From positions 1-7,475 of the forward strand of contig JAEORI010000064.1 of NCBI GenBank assembly GCA_016840965.1: a stretch of DNA of 7,475 nt, read 5' to 3'. Origin of the DNA: Candidatus Thorarchaeota archaeon. GTDB taxonomy: Archaea > Asgardarchaeota > Thorarchaeia > Thorarchaeales > Thorarchaeaceae. The notes under the pieces were generated by a model that worked only from the letters and a program-made list of their open reading frames with translations, searched no databases and was not told the DNA's origin. This document shows, piece after piece, positions 1-5,703 of this stretch. The position numbers and the translations under genes are program-made. The stretch's first letter is position 1. Each line of letters opens with the position of its first letter.

Positions 1-80
1 AGGACATAAACGAGCGAAACAATCAGTGGCGGAACAAACTCAAACATAATTGTCAATAAAGTGAGGTCGTGCAGCGCCAT
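1..80 (-). CDS. N-terminus of an unknown membrane protein (partial)
   Basis: This is the first 26 codons of a minus-strand gene that runs off the left edge. Translation begins MALHDLTLLTIMFEF and continues VPPLIVSLVYVL, which is hydrophobic enough for a first transmembrane helix or uncleaved signal anchor. The ATG at 80-78 has a Shine-Dalgarno-like GGAGTG (plus 91-96) 10 nt upstream. An in-frame TGA lies three codons before the ATG, so no ATG-initiated extension is possible. The gene is divergent from ferritin, and the two share the 81-281 intergenic region. Too little is visible to assign a family. It could also be a chance open frame, but the start signals and hydrophobic pattern favour a real gene. 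Confidence 0.5.
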   Translation of the reverse strand, partial: MALHDLTLLTIMFEFVPPLIVSLVYV

Positions 81-193
81 TTTCAATAGTCACTCCGAAC
101 GATACTCAGAATTCCCACTTTGAATTCTTCAAGAAAAAGGTTCGTCGGACAGACTTTTTGATGGATATAGATCACCATAGACTGTTGCCCTAC

Positions 194-207
194 CGAAAGT
201 TTAAAGA
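194..207 (+). promoter_or_regulatory. Candidate BRE/TATA promoter of ferritin
   Basis: CGAAAG followed directly by TTTAAAGA resembles an archaeal purine-rich BRE and TATA box. Start of transcription would fall near position 230 if the usual spacing of about 25 nt applies, giving a leader of roughly 50 nt that includes the dyad at 246-259. The assignment is by pattern only. Confidence 0.4.
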
Positions 208-245
208 CAAAGGATTAGCTATCGTGAATTCAAAATCAACTTAGA

Positions 246-259
246 GTAGAGAACTCTAC
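246..259. promoter_or_regulatory. Palindromic operator-like site in the ferritin leader
   Basis: GTAGAG-AA-CTCTAC is a perfect 6+6 inverted repeat with a 2-nt spacer. An overlapping arrangement, TAGAGT (242-247) with ACTCTA (253-258), uses the same bases. It sits 22 bases before the ferritin ATG, just upstream of the Shine-Dalgarno site and downstream of the likely transcription start. That position suits a repressor site or a small RNA hairpin. A metal-responsive regulator is a reasonable guess for an iron-storage gene, but the sequence does not identify one. Confidence 0.4.
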
Positions 260-281
260 ATGGAAGTTGAGGTGTATAATT

Positions 282-809
282 ATGGAGATAAATCAAGAAC
301 TAGTTGATGCAATCAATGATCAGATTAATTTTGAGCTATACAGTGCATTCATCTACCTCTCAATGGGAAGCTGGTTCGAGGAGAAAAACCTCAAAGGGAT
401 GGCTCATTGGATGGAGATACAATACCAAGAAGAGTTTAACCATGCGATGAGATTCTACAGACATCTCACTGAGCGAGGAGCCAGAGTTGTATTGAAACAA
501 ATCGAAGCTCCAAAAACAGAGTGGAAATCACCTCACGAAATCTTTGCAGATGCATACCATCATGAAACAATTGTTACTGAGAGAATTTACAAGATTGGTG
601 ACATTGCTGATAAGTTGGGTGATAGATCAGCTCAATCAATGTTGAACTGGTTCTATAATGAACAAACTGAGGAAGAAGCCAACACAATGGAACTTCGTGA
701 TAAACTAAAGCTGATTGGAGACTCTATACCTGCTCTATTGCAAATTGATGCTGAGGCAAGTGCTCGTCCCCCAGCACCTCCAATTCCTATATCTTCGATA
801 GCCCCGTAG
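282..809 (+). CDS. ftnA: Ferritin, classical non-haem type (ferroxidase)
   Basis: This 175-residue ferritin should assemble into a 24-subunit cytoplasmic cage that oxidises Fe(II) with O2 or H2O2 and stores it as a ferric mineral. The four-helix-bundle ligands are all present. E18, Y25, E51, H54, E95 and Q128 match the di-iron ferroxidase centre of E. coli FtnA (E17, Y24, E50, H53, E94, Q127). E50, E127 and E131 match its third iron site. The start is set by GAGGTG (269-274) placed 7 nt before the ATG at 282; an upstream in-frame TTG at 267 overlaps that site. The C-terminus carries a proline-rich tail (RPPAPPIPISSIAP) about ten residues longer than the Thermotoga-type ferritin I can recall. 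Two tandem TAG stops end the gene, and a terminator follows, so it is probably monocistronic. Confidence 0.95.
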   Translation: MEINQELVDAINDQINFELYSAFIYLSMGSWFEEKNLKGMAHWMEIQYQEEFNHAMRFYRHLTERGARVVLKQIEAPKTEWKSPHEIFADAYHHETIVTERIYKIGDIADKLGDRSAQSMLNWFYNEQTEEEANTMELRDKLKLIGDSIPALLQIDAEASARPPAPPIPISSIAP

Positions 810-840
810 TAGTTTGCAACGATAAATCCCCCAAAACTCG

Positions 841-879
841 ACTGGAGGTGAAAAATTGCCTCCAGTAATTTCCTTTTTT
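841..879 (+). terminator. Hairpin plus T-run terminator after ferritin
   Basis: ACTGGAGG (841-848) pairs perfectly with CCTCCAGT (859-866). Two G-T wobbles and an A-T pair extend the stem inward to an AAAA loop. A pyrimidine-rich stretch ending in six T residues (874-879) follows within 8 bases. It lies 31 bases after the ferritin stop and should insulate ferritin from the peptidase gene. Oligo-T alone can terminate archaeal RNA polymerase; the stem may also protect the mRNA 3' end. Confidence 0.7.
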
Positions 880-883
880 AAAA

Positions 884-899
884 CGAAAAGTACAATTTA
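884..899 (+). promoter_or_regulatory. Weak candidate promoter for the peptidase-coaD unit
   Basis: CGAAAAG followed by TACAATTTA is a weak BRE/TATA-like element downstream of the ferritin terminator and about 65-75 bases before the peptidase ATG. It is the best such element in the gap, but it is far from consensus. Near the start codon lie an imperfect inverted repeat (AAAATC, loop ACCC, GATTTT, about 926-941) and two copies of TGTGAGA (921-927, 948-954). Confidence 0.25.
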
Positions 900-961
900 G
901 TGCAAGGCGCAGACTACTTATGTGAGAAAATCACCCGATTTTTCCACTGTGAGAGGATACT

Positions 962-2953
962 ATGCTACCAGATGATATCGTCAAAGCTGTAACAGATAAT
1001 ATTTCAGGGATAAGAGCAAAAGATTACGCTACTTCAATCTCGATGTTTCATAGAATTCAAGCAAGTCCTGGTTTCTCGGAGGCTATTGAATATCTCAAGA
1101 AAACAGTTGAATCCATATCAGATGCGAAAGTCAAGGTCTTTGAATATCCAGCTGATGGAAAAACTGTAGTTGGAACGTGGCAGAACCCATTTAGTTGGGA
1201 AGGCAACTACGGGATTCTCGAGTTACTGGAACCTGAACAAAGAGTCCTTGCAGATTTCAGAGCAGAACCAATATCCTTGGTTGCCCATTCAACATCAGGA
1301 GAGATTGAAACAGATGTTGTGTACGTCGGAAAGGGTCTTAGCTCATCTGACTATAATGGAAAAAATGTGGAAGGAAAACTGGTTTTAACTGAGAGTCTAG
1401 CCCGACTAGTTCATAGAATAGCTTGCATAGAACATCGAGCAGCCGGAATTCTAACATACGTACCTCCTAAAGGTATCGATGAAATGGCGGAATTAAGACG
1501 ATACGATGCCATCTGGCCAAACCTAGAAGAAAAAGATGCCACAAAATTTGGTTTTTCTTTGAAACAAGCTGATGGCATAAAACTGAAGGATTGGTTGGAG
1601 GAAGGGAAGACTGTACGTGCAAAAGCAAAAGTCAGTGCAAACCTAAGCGCAGGAAAATTGCAGGTTCTTTCCGCGCTTCTTCCAGGAGAAGACAAATCAA
1701 AAGAACTCTGGTTAGTAGCGCATGTTTGTCATCCGCACCCAGGTGCAAATGATAACGCATCTGGAAGTGGGGCTCTTTTAGAAGTCTTGAGATCCTTAAC
1801 ATATCTAATTAAAGATGAAAAGATACCAAAGCCAGTAGTTTCCCTCAGATTCCTATGGATTCCCGAATGGTCAGGTACAATTCAGTTCATTCATAACGAA
1901 CAAGATATTCTCAAACGATGCATATCAATGATTAATCTGGACATGGTAGGAGCAAATCCTGCTAAGTCGGGGTCAATTCTCAATCTATATAGAACTCCGT
2001 TCTCACTACCCAGCACTTTGAACAATGTTGTCCGGTATTGGATGAAAGTTCAAGCAAAACAGGAAGATGACAGGAGAGAGGGCGGATCGATGGCCCCAAT
2101 ACCATTTCAATATAGTCGTTATTCTGCTGGTAGTGATCATTTCATCTTGACTGACAGTACTGTCGGAATTCCCGCTGTAATGCTCAATCAATTTCCGGAC
2201 AGATTTTATCACACATCCACAGATACAGCTGACAAGTTGGACACAAGACAGATGGGGTTCGCTTCACGTATAGCAGCGCTTTCAGCGTTGTCATTGGCTT
2301 TGCCACAGCATGTCTACGAAGAAACAGTTCTCACTGAGTGTAGGAATGAGTTTGTGGAACTTATGCAAGAAGTAAGCATTCGTGGGGTGACTGAGCTATC
2401 GCGATGTCTTGGAGACCCTGAAAAAATCTATCCACGAGTTCTTCGTTGGCTTGGTCTAGCTCATGACTTGGGTCAAGAAACACTTGAAAAAGCCACCAAG
2501 GAATGGTCACTCATTGAAGAACAAGAAGCTCTAAGGCAATCACTAAAGACAAGCCTACAGATGGTCTATACTACTGAAATGGTTGTAGCAAGGAAAGCAT
2601 ACGAAGGTGCGTGTGCAGAAGTTGGATTGGAGGCGATGCAGGAAGATCAGATTGATCTTGACACCATAAGTTTTGGAACTGAGGTCAAGAGGAAGTATAG
2701 CCATGCAATGGATCCAGGATTTCTCATGAAGAAACTTGGCGACAAAGCTCATGAATATAGGAAGATGAATGAAGAACAAGAGAGAATTCTTGCAAGTATT
2801 GATGAAATGCTAAACATGGCAAACGACTGGACTTCGCTTGATGCAATATGGGATATGATTTGCCTCCAGTTCAAAGACATTGAATCCGGAAAGATGATTA
2901 AAATCGTTAAAGACCTCACAGACGCTGGAATACTCGAATCTAGGAGTGTGTAA
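962..2953 (+). CDS. M28-type zinc aminopeptidase with PA-like domain and long C-terminal extension
   Basis: This 663-residue protein most resembles DUF4910/M28-type co-catalytic zinc aminopeptidases. It has no signal peptide, so it is probably a cytoplasmic peptidase; its substrate is unknown. Residues about 60-240 look like an inserted protease-associated domain. The metal-binding core runs about 245-445: H254 and H257 in AHVCHPHPG, D264 in GANDNASG, E302 in IPEWSG, D327 in INLDMVG, then SDH (391-393) and H417 in YHTSTDT. These align in order with the His-Asp-Glu-Asp-His set of M28 enzymes, although the usual Glu-Glu pair reads Pro-Glu-Trp. Residues about 455-663 are helical, charged and unrecognised; the last 45 have a winged-helix feel ending in DAGILES. 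The start has GAGAGG (951-956) 5 nt before the ATG. coaD follows after 6 nt. Family confidence is high, precise function is low. Confidence 0.85.
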   Translation: MLPDDIVKAVTDNISGIRAKDYATSISMFHRIQASPGFSEAIEYLKKTVESISDAKVKVFEYPADGKTVVGTWQNPFSWEGNYGILELLEPEQRVLADFRAEPISLVAHSTSGEIETDVVYVGKGLSSSDYNGKNVEGKLVLTESLARLVHRIACIEHRAAGILTYVPPKGIDEMAELRRYDAIWPNLEEKDATKFGFSLKQADGIKLKDWLEEGKTVRAKAKVSANLSAGKLQVLSALLPGEDKSKELWLVAHVCHPHPGANDNASGSGALLEVLRSLTYLIKDEKIPKPVVSLRFLWIPEWSGTIQFIHNEQDILKRCISMINLDMVGANPAKSGSILNLYRTPFSLPSTLNNVVRYWMKVQAKQEDDRREGGSMAPIPFQYSRYSAGSDHFILTDSTVGIPAVMLNQFPDRFYHTSTDTADKLDTRQMGFASRIAALSALSLALPQHVYEETVLTECRNEFVELMQEVSIRGVTELSRCLGDPEKIYPRVLRWLGLAHDLGQETLEKATKEWSLIEEQEALRQSLKTSLQMVYTTEMVVARKAYEGACAEVGLEAMQEDQIDLDTISFGTEVKRKYSHAMDPGFLMKKLGDKAHEYRKMNEEQERILASIDEMLNMANDWTSLDAIWDMICLQFKDIESGKMIKIVKDLTDAGILESRSV

Positions 2954-2959
2954 TTCCTA

Positions 2960-3445
2960 ATGCCAAATGGCTGGCAATACAATAAGGTGGTGTTTGCTGG
3001 TACATTTGACCATCTTCATGAGGGACACAAACATATAATCCGCACAGCATTCAGACTTAGCAAGACTGTAGCGCTCGGTCTTACATCTGATAAAATGTTG
3101 GAGTATAAGAGCGATAGAAAGCTCATTCAGCCATATGATGTTCGTTTTGGTGAATTAATGAAGTTCATCAAATCTGAGCTTGATGTTGAGAGAGTAACGA
3201 TTTTCCCCATAGAAACAACAGAGGGCGGTGCTGATAAAATGAGAGAGTTGGATGCTCTCATCGTTTCGGATGAGATGGGGGTAGTTCAAAATGCATTTGA
3301 TATAAACCAGAAGCGGGTTGATAATGGTCTCAAGAGATTCCACATAATAGTCATACCTCGAGTAAGAACAGATGATGGAAGACCACTCTCATCTTCTCGA
3401 ATAAGAAGAGGAGAGATCTTCCATGAGGATGAACTCATCTACTAG
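2960..3445 (+). CDS. coaD: Phosphopantetheine adenylyltransferase, archaeal type
   Basis: This 161-residue nucleotidyltransferase should transfer AMP from ATP to 4'-phosphopantetheine, forming dephospho-CoA in the penultimate step of CoA synthesis. The N-terminal VVFAGTFDHLHEGHKHII segment carries the HxGH motif (H20-E-G-H23) that binds ATP phosphates. The C-terminal GRPLSSSRIRRGEI (140-153) is the counterpart of the ISSTRIRxG signature. Length and the missing bacterial features fit the archaeal branch rather than bacterial CoaD. The start lies 6 nt after the peptidase stop, and its Shine-Dalgarno GGAGTG (2943-2948) is inside the end of the peptidase gene, so the two are probably cotranscribed. 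The TAG stop overlaps, on the opposite strand, the stop of the ASKHA gene. FMN or glycerol-3-phosphate cytidylyltransferases share the fold, but their motifs fit less well. Confidence 0.92.
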   Translation: MPNGWQYNKVVFAGTFDHLHEGHKHIIRTAFRLSKTVALGLTSDKMLEYKSDRKLIQPYDVRFGELMKFIKSELDVERVTIFPIETTEGGADKMRELDALIVSDEMGVVQNAFDINQKRVDNGLKRFHIIVIPRVRTDDGRPLSSSRIRRGEIFHEDELIY

Positions 3446-4698
3446 GGAAACGGAAGATTCTCAGTAAATTTTCTCTTGAACTCAGGATTGTCTGTTAGTT
3501 CGATGTAATTTGTTTTGGCTACAAGTTTCTCAGCAGCTTCTCGATATTCTTGTCTGTGGAGAAGATCGGCTCCAATACTCGCACCACCACGGATCTGCTT
3601 GATATCAGCGTTTATCATTTCAGGAAGAAGGCCAATTCTAATTGCATCTTCCATAGCCAGTCCGGTACCAAAAACTCCTGTAAGGTAAAAAGATGAAACT
3701 TCCAAAGGCATTAATCGCGCGTTTTGAAGGACCATGCCAAGTGCAGCACGGATAGATGCTTTTGACTGCTGAATCATCCGAACGTCAGGTTGTGTCAACA
3801 CAATTTTTGAGCCAGTAGCTGATTCAGAAGCAGTTGCAATGATGTAGTGAATTATTGTACTGTCTGTCACTAGCCATGGAGTTTTCCGACCTTTATTGAA
3901 TGAACCTCTGGAAAATAATATCCCACTGTTAAGCATGCTAGCAATTGCGGAAACCACTCCTGTTCCACAAATCCCAATTGGTTTTCCACCACCGATGACA
4001 TCATAACGCGGTCGAAAATCAGACGGGTTTATTCTTACTCTACTTATAGCACCAGATTCCCCCGCGGTCCCGCATTCAATTGACATTCCCTCGAATGCTG
4101 GACCAGAAGCAGCAGATGCAATCCATAATTCGCCATCCTTGAAAGCAGCAATCTCTGTATTCGTACCAACATCGATTGACACTATGCGGGAGTTTGATTT
4201 CGTAAAGCCACTAGCCAACATCGTCGCTACTGCGTCAGCACCTACAAATGATTCAATTATGGGAGGTGAGTAGCATATCGTATCATCAGAAAAATCTAGA
4301 TCGACTTCTGAGGAATTTATCGCTATGGATTCTTTATGCTCTGCAACGTATGGCGGCTTTAGGAGTGAGTTTGTAGAGAGTCCGAAATAAATATGGTGCA
4401 TTACAGTGTTTCCAACCACAACAACTGAATCAACAAGTCGAGAACTACACTTGGACTGTTGTAAAATTCTTGATATTCCATCTCTTACACGCTCTCGTAC
4501 AATTCTAGTAAGTAAAGATGCATTCTCTGGTTTCCTTGCAAAGTCAATACGAGAGATTATCTCCTCCCCATAATCACGCTGAGGGTTAGTAATCGTGAGT
4601 TCGTTGATTATTCTGCCATCTACAAGGCTGGTCAGATGAATGGTGATGTTTGTCGTACCAATATCAACTGAAACACCATACCTCTCAGAAGCGACCAT
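3442..4698 (-). CDS. RACo/RamA-like ASKHA ATPase (DUF4445) lacking iron-sulfur domains
   Basis: This 418-residue protein is the ASKHA ATPase part of the RACo family, whose members use ATP and low-potential electrons to return oxidised Co(II) corrinoid proteins to active Co(I). Visible motifs are phosphate-1 VDIGTTN (11-17), phosphate-2 SIDVGTNTEIAAF (174-186), SGPAFEG (198-204), the LTQPDVRMIQQSKASIRAAL stretch (301-320), and adenosine-type YLTGVFGTGLAMEDA (338-352). RACo carries an N-terminal [2Fe-2S] domain and RamA a C-terminal 4Fe-4S ferredoxin domain. This protein has neither: its four cysteines (84, 142, 209, 244) are isolated. An in-frame TGA four codons before the ATG (4708-4710) rules out an overlooked N-terminal domain in this frame. 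It lies 30 nt downstream of uspA on the same strand with only a weak ribosome site (GTGAT), suggesting cotranscription. The actual target is unknown. Confidence 0.85.
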   Translation of the reverse strand: MVASERYGVSVDIGTTNITIHLTSLVDGRIINELTITNPQRDYGEEIISRIDFARKPENASLLTRIVRERVRDGISRILQQSKCSSRLVDSVVVVGNTVMHHIYFGLSTNSLLKPPYVAEHKESIAINSSEVDLDFSDDTICYSPPIIESFVGADAVATMLASGFTKSNSRIVSIDVGTNTEIAAFKDGELWIASAASGPAFEGMSIECGTAGESGAISRVRINPSDFRPRYDVIGGGKPIGICGTGVVSAIASMLNSGILFSRGSFNKGRKTPWLVTDSTIIHYIIATASESATGSKIVLTQPDVRMIQQSKASIRAALGMVLQNARLMPLEVSSFYLTGVFGTGLAMEDAIRIGLLPEMINADIKQIRGGASIGADLLHRQEYREAAEKLVAKTNYIELTDNPEFKRKFTENLPFP

Positions 4699-4728
4699 AG
4701 GATAGAATCACATCTTGGTCTTTCAAGA

Positions 4729-5178
4729 TTATCGGACAATCATCACAGGACAATGCGCTTGACTTGCAACCTTATCGCTGATGGAACCAACGAAGAGTCT
4801 ACGAATTCCACTGAGACCCCGAGACCCGAGTATAATGATACTGGTACCTCTATCATGTGCAATATCAATTATTTTTGCAGCTGGGTCTCCATGAGAGATC
4901 ATATCAATAACCTGACAATTGAGGTCGTTTGCTATCGCCTTGGCTCTAGCGAGTATGTCTTCACCTACTTTTTGAAGTGCTAGGAATGGTTGATCTGAAA
5001 CAGTGTCGTGATAGGGAGTAGCAGACACCAACATAGGAACTACATGAAGTAGGACAACTTCTGCGCCTAATGGGGGACCCATAGCGCAGGCATAACGGAC
5101 TGCTTTCAAAGAATGTTCTGACCCGTCAACTGCTACAAGTATGCTCTTGATTTCAACGCTTTGTATGGCTTCGCTCAT
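4729..5178 (-). CDS. Universal stress protein, UspA family, ATP-binding type
   Basis: This 149-residue single-domain Usp is a cytoplasmic nucleotide-binding protein, normally dimeric, of a family linked to stress survival and signalling. It starts its first strand with KSILVAVDGSEHS (11-23), where D18 is the usual adenine/ribose-side residue. It has HGDPAAKII (97-105) and ends in the ATP signature G118-SR-G121-x9-G131-S132, which marks the ATP-binding rather than the non-binding class. The ATG at 5178 is chosen because GAGGGTG (5183-5189) lies 4 nt upstream. An in-frame TTG at 5202 would start before that site and add eight residues not typical of the family. The RACo-like gene follows after 30 nt, so the two are likely an operon. 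The alkyltransferase is divergent. The physiological partner is not evident. Confidence 0.92.
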   Translation of the reverse strand: MSEAIQSVEIKSILVAVDGSEHSLKAVRYACAMGPPLGAEVVLLHVVPMLVSATPYHDTVSDQPFLALQKVGEDILARAKAIANDLNCQVIDMISHGDPAAKIIDIAHDRGTSIIILGSRGLSGIRRLFVGSISDKVASQAHCPVMIVR

Positions 5179-5342
5179 CAAGCACCCTCTCTGTCCCCTC
5201 AAATATGCTACGAACCTTATCTCTCTTTCTCAATGTCAACCATTCGGTAGTTCTATATCACACTCGGCTGCTGTGAGTGAAAGAGCCATATTTGAAAATC
5301 GTTTTGTTGCATTCAGTCGATAATCATTTCGAGGTATGAGAG
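5179..5342. other. Divergent intergenic region between uspA and MGMT genes
   Basis: This 164-base gap carries the start signals of both genes. For the alkyltransferase a weak TATA-like CATATTTGA lies at 5287-5295. For uspA a GATATAGA-like element on the minus strand lies at 5251-5258. A small dyad, CACTC (5261-5265) with GAGTG (5275-5279), also overlapping TCACA/TGTGA, sits between them and could bind a shared regulator. None of these elements is strong, and I see no RNA gene here. Confidence 0.4.
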
Positions 5343-5702
5343 ATGGATCTTAGTAAAATCAAATCCGAAGAGGATGTGAAACGTGCAACACTTTCAATCC
5401 CGGGTTACACCGAGTTTGACAGTAAAGTCTACGCAGCAACGTTCAAGATTCCAAAGGGAAAGGTAAGCACTTATGGGCGAATCGCAAAGATGATTGAGAA
5501 ACCAAAGGCTTACCGAGCAGTTGCTAATTCATTGCACAAGAATCCACTCTTTCCTGTTGTTGCATGCCATCGAGTTGTGAAAGAGGATGGCAGTTTTGGC
5601 GGAGACAAGAAGAGAGCAGAGGGAAGGTGTAAACATTGCGAGGAGGAAGGCGTGCCAATCGAGAATGGAAAGGTCAAGATGAGTAAGGAGATTGTCTTCT
5701 GA
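5343..5702 (+). CDS. ogt: O6-alkylguanine-DNA alkyltransferase, minimal form
   Basis: This 119-residue protein is essentially the C-terminal catalytic domain of MGMT/Ogt, which removes alkyl groups from O6-alkylguanine in DNA by moving them irreversibly to its own cysteine. Family landmarks are FDSKVYAATFKIPKGKVSTYG (25-45, with Y44), the RAVANSLHKNP helix with arginine finger R58 and N67, the nucleophile in ACHRVV (C75, H76, R77), GSFGG (83-87) and EEGV (101-104). C75 rules out the alkyltransferase-like proteins that have Trp there. The usual Pro before the nucleophile is Ala. Where other members have KxxLLxxEGV, this one reads GRCKHCEEEGV, with a CxxC pair at 96 and 99. GAGGT (5331-5335) with a 7-nt spacer fixes the start. 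Its stop codon lies one base from that of the converging glycyl-tRNA synthetase. Confidence 0.9.
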   Translation: MDLSKIKSEEDVKRATLSIPGYTEFDSKVYAATFKIPKGKVSTYGRIAKMIEKPKAYRAVANSLHKNPLFPVVACHRVVKEDGSFGGDKKRAEGRCKHCEEEGVPIENGKVKMSKEIVF

Positions 5703-5703
5703 A

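Larger units (their letters stand above)
81..281. other. Divergent intergenic region before ferritin
   Basis: These 201 bases separate the left-edge membrane gene from ferritin. They hold the start signals of both genes, a candidate ferritin promoter (about 194-207), an operator-like dyad (246-259) and the ferritin Shine-Dalgarno site. A smaller dyad, TTGAA-TTC-TTCAA at 120-132, also lies here. I see no convincing TATA element for the leftward gene, no RNA gene and no credible small reading frame. Confidence 0.6.

Noticed and set aside
267..281. In-frame TTG start adding five residues to ferritin
   Set aside because: The TTG overlaps the Shine-Dalgarno GAGGTG, which is correctly spaced for the ATG at 282, and ferritin families begin at that point.
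768..806. Ferritin tail as an encapsulin cargo-loading peptide
   Set aside because: No encapsulin gene is visible, the tail does not match a loading motif I know, and classical ferritins form their own cage.
768..812. Frameshift in the C-run near the ferritin end
   Set aside because: Deleting one C gives an early alternative end, and adding one gives an open extension; neither restores a clearly better family match, and the frame as read ends in tandem TAG codons.
1411..1695. Minus-strand open frame of 94 codons inside the peptidase gene
   Set aside because: It is an antisense shadow with no family resemblance or start signals; the plus-strand gene here has conserved peptidase features. Similar shadows at 2006-2212, 2555-2779, 2749-2982 and 3155-3343 were dropped for the same reason.
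5179..5202. In-frame TTG start adding eight residues to UspA
   Set aside because: The GAGGGTG ribosome site lies inside this extension and serves the ATG at 5178; the added residues do not resemble the family.
5199..5295. CATATTTGA in opposite orientation at 5199-5207 and 5287-5295 as paired regulatory sites
   Set aside because: The minus-strand copy overlaps the uspA leader close to its ribosome site, and a 9-base AT-rich match in a short AT-rich gap can easily arise by chance.
4753..5323. Plus-strand open frames opposite uspA and in the gap beyond it
   Set aside because: They lie antisense to clear UspA motifs, have no ribosome sites and encode no recognisable sequence.
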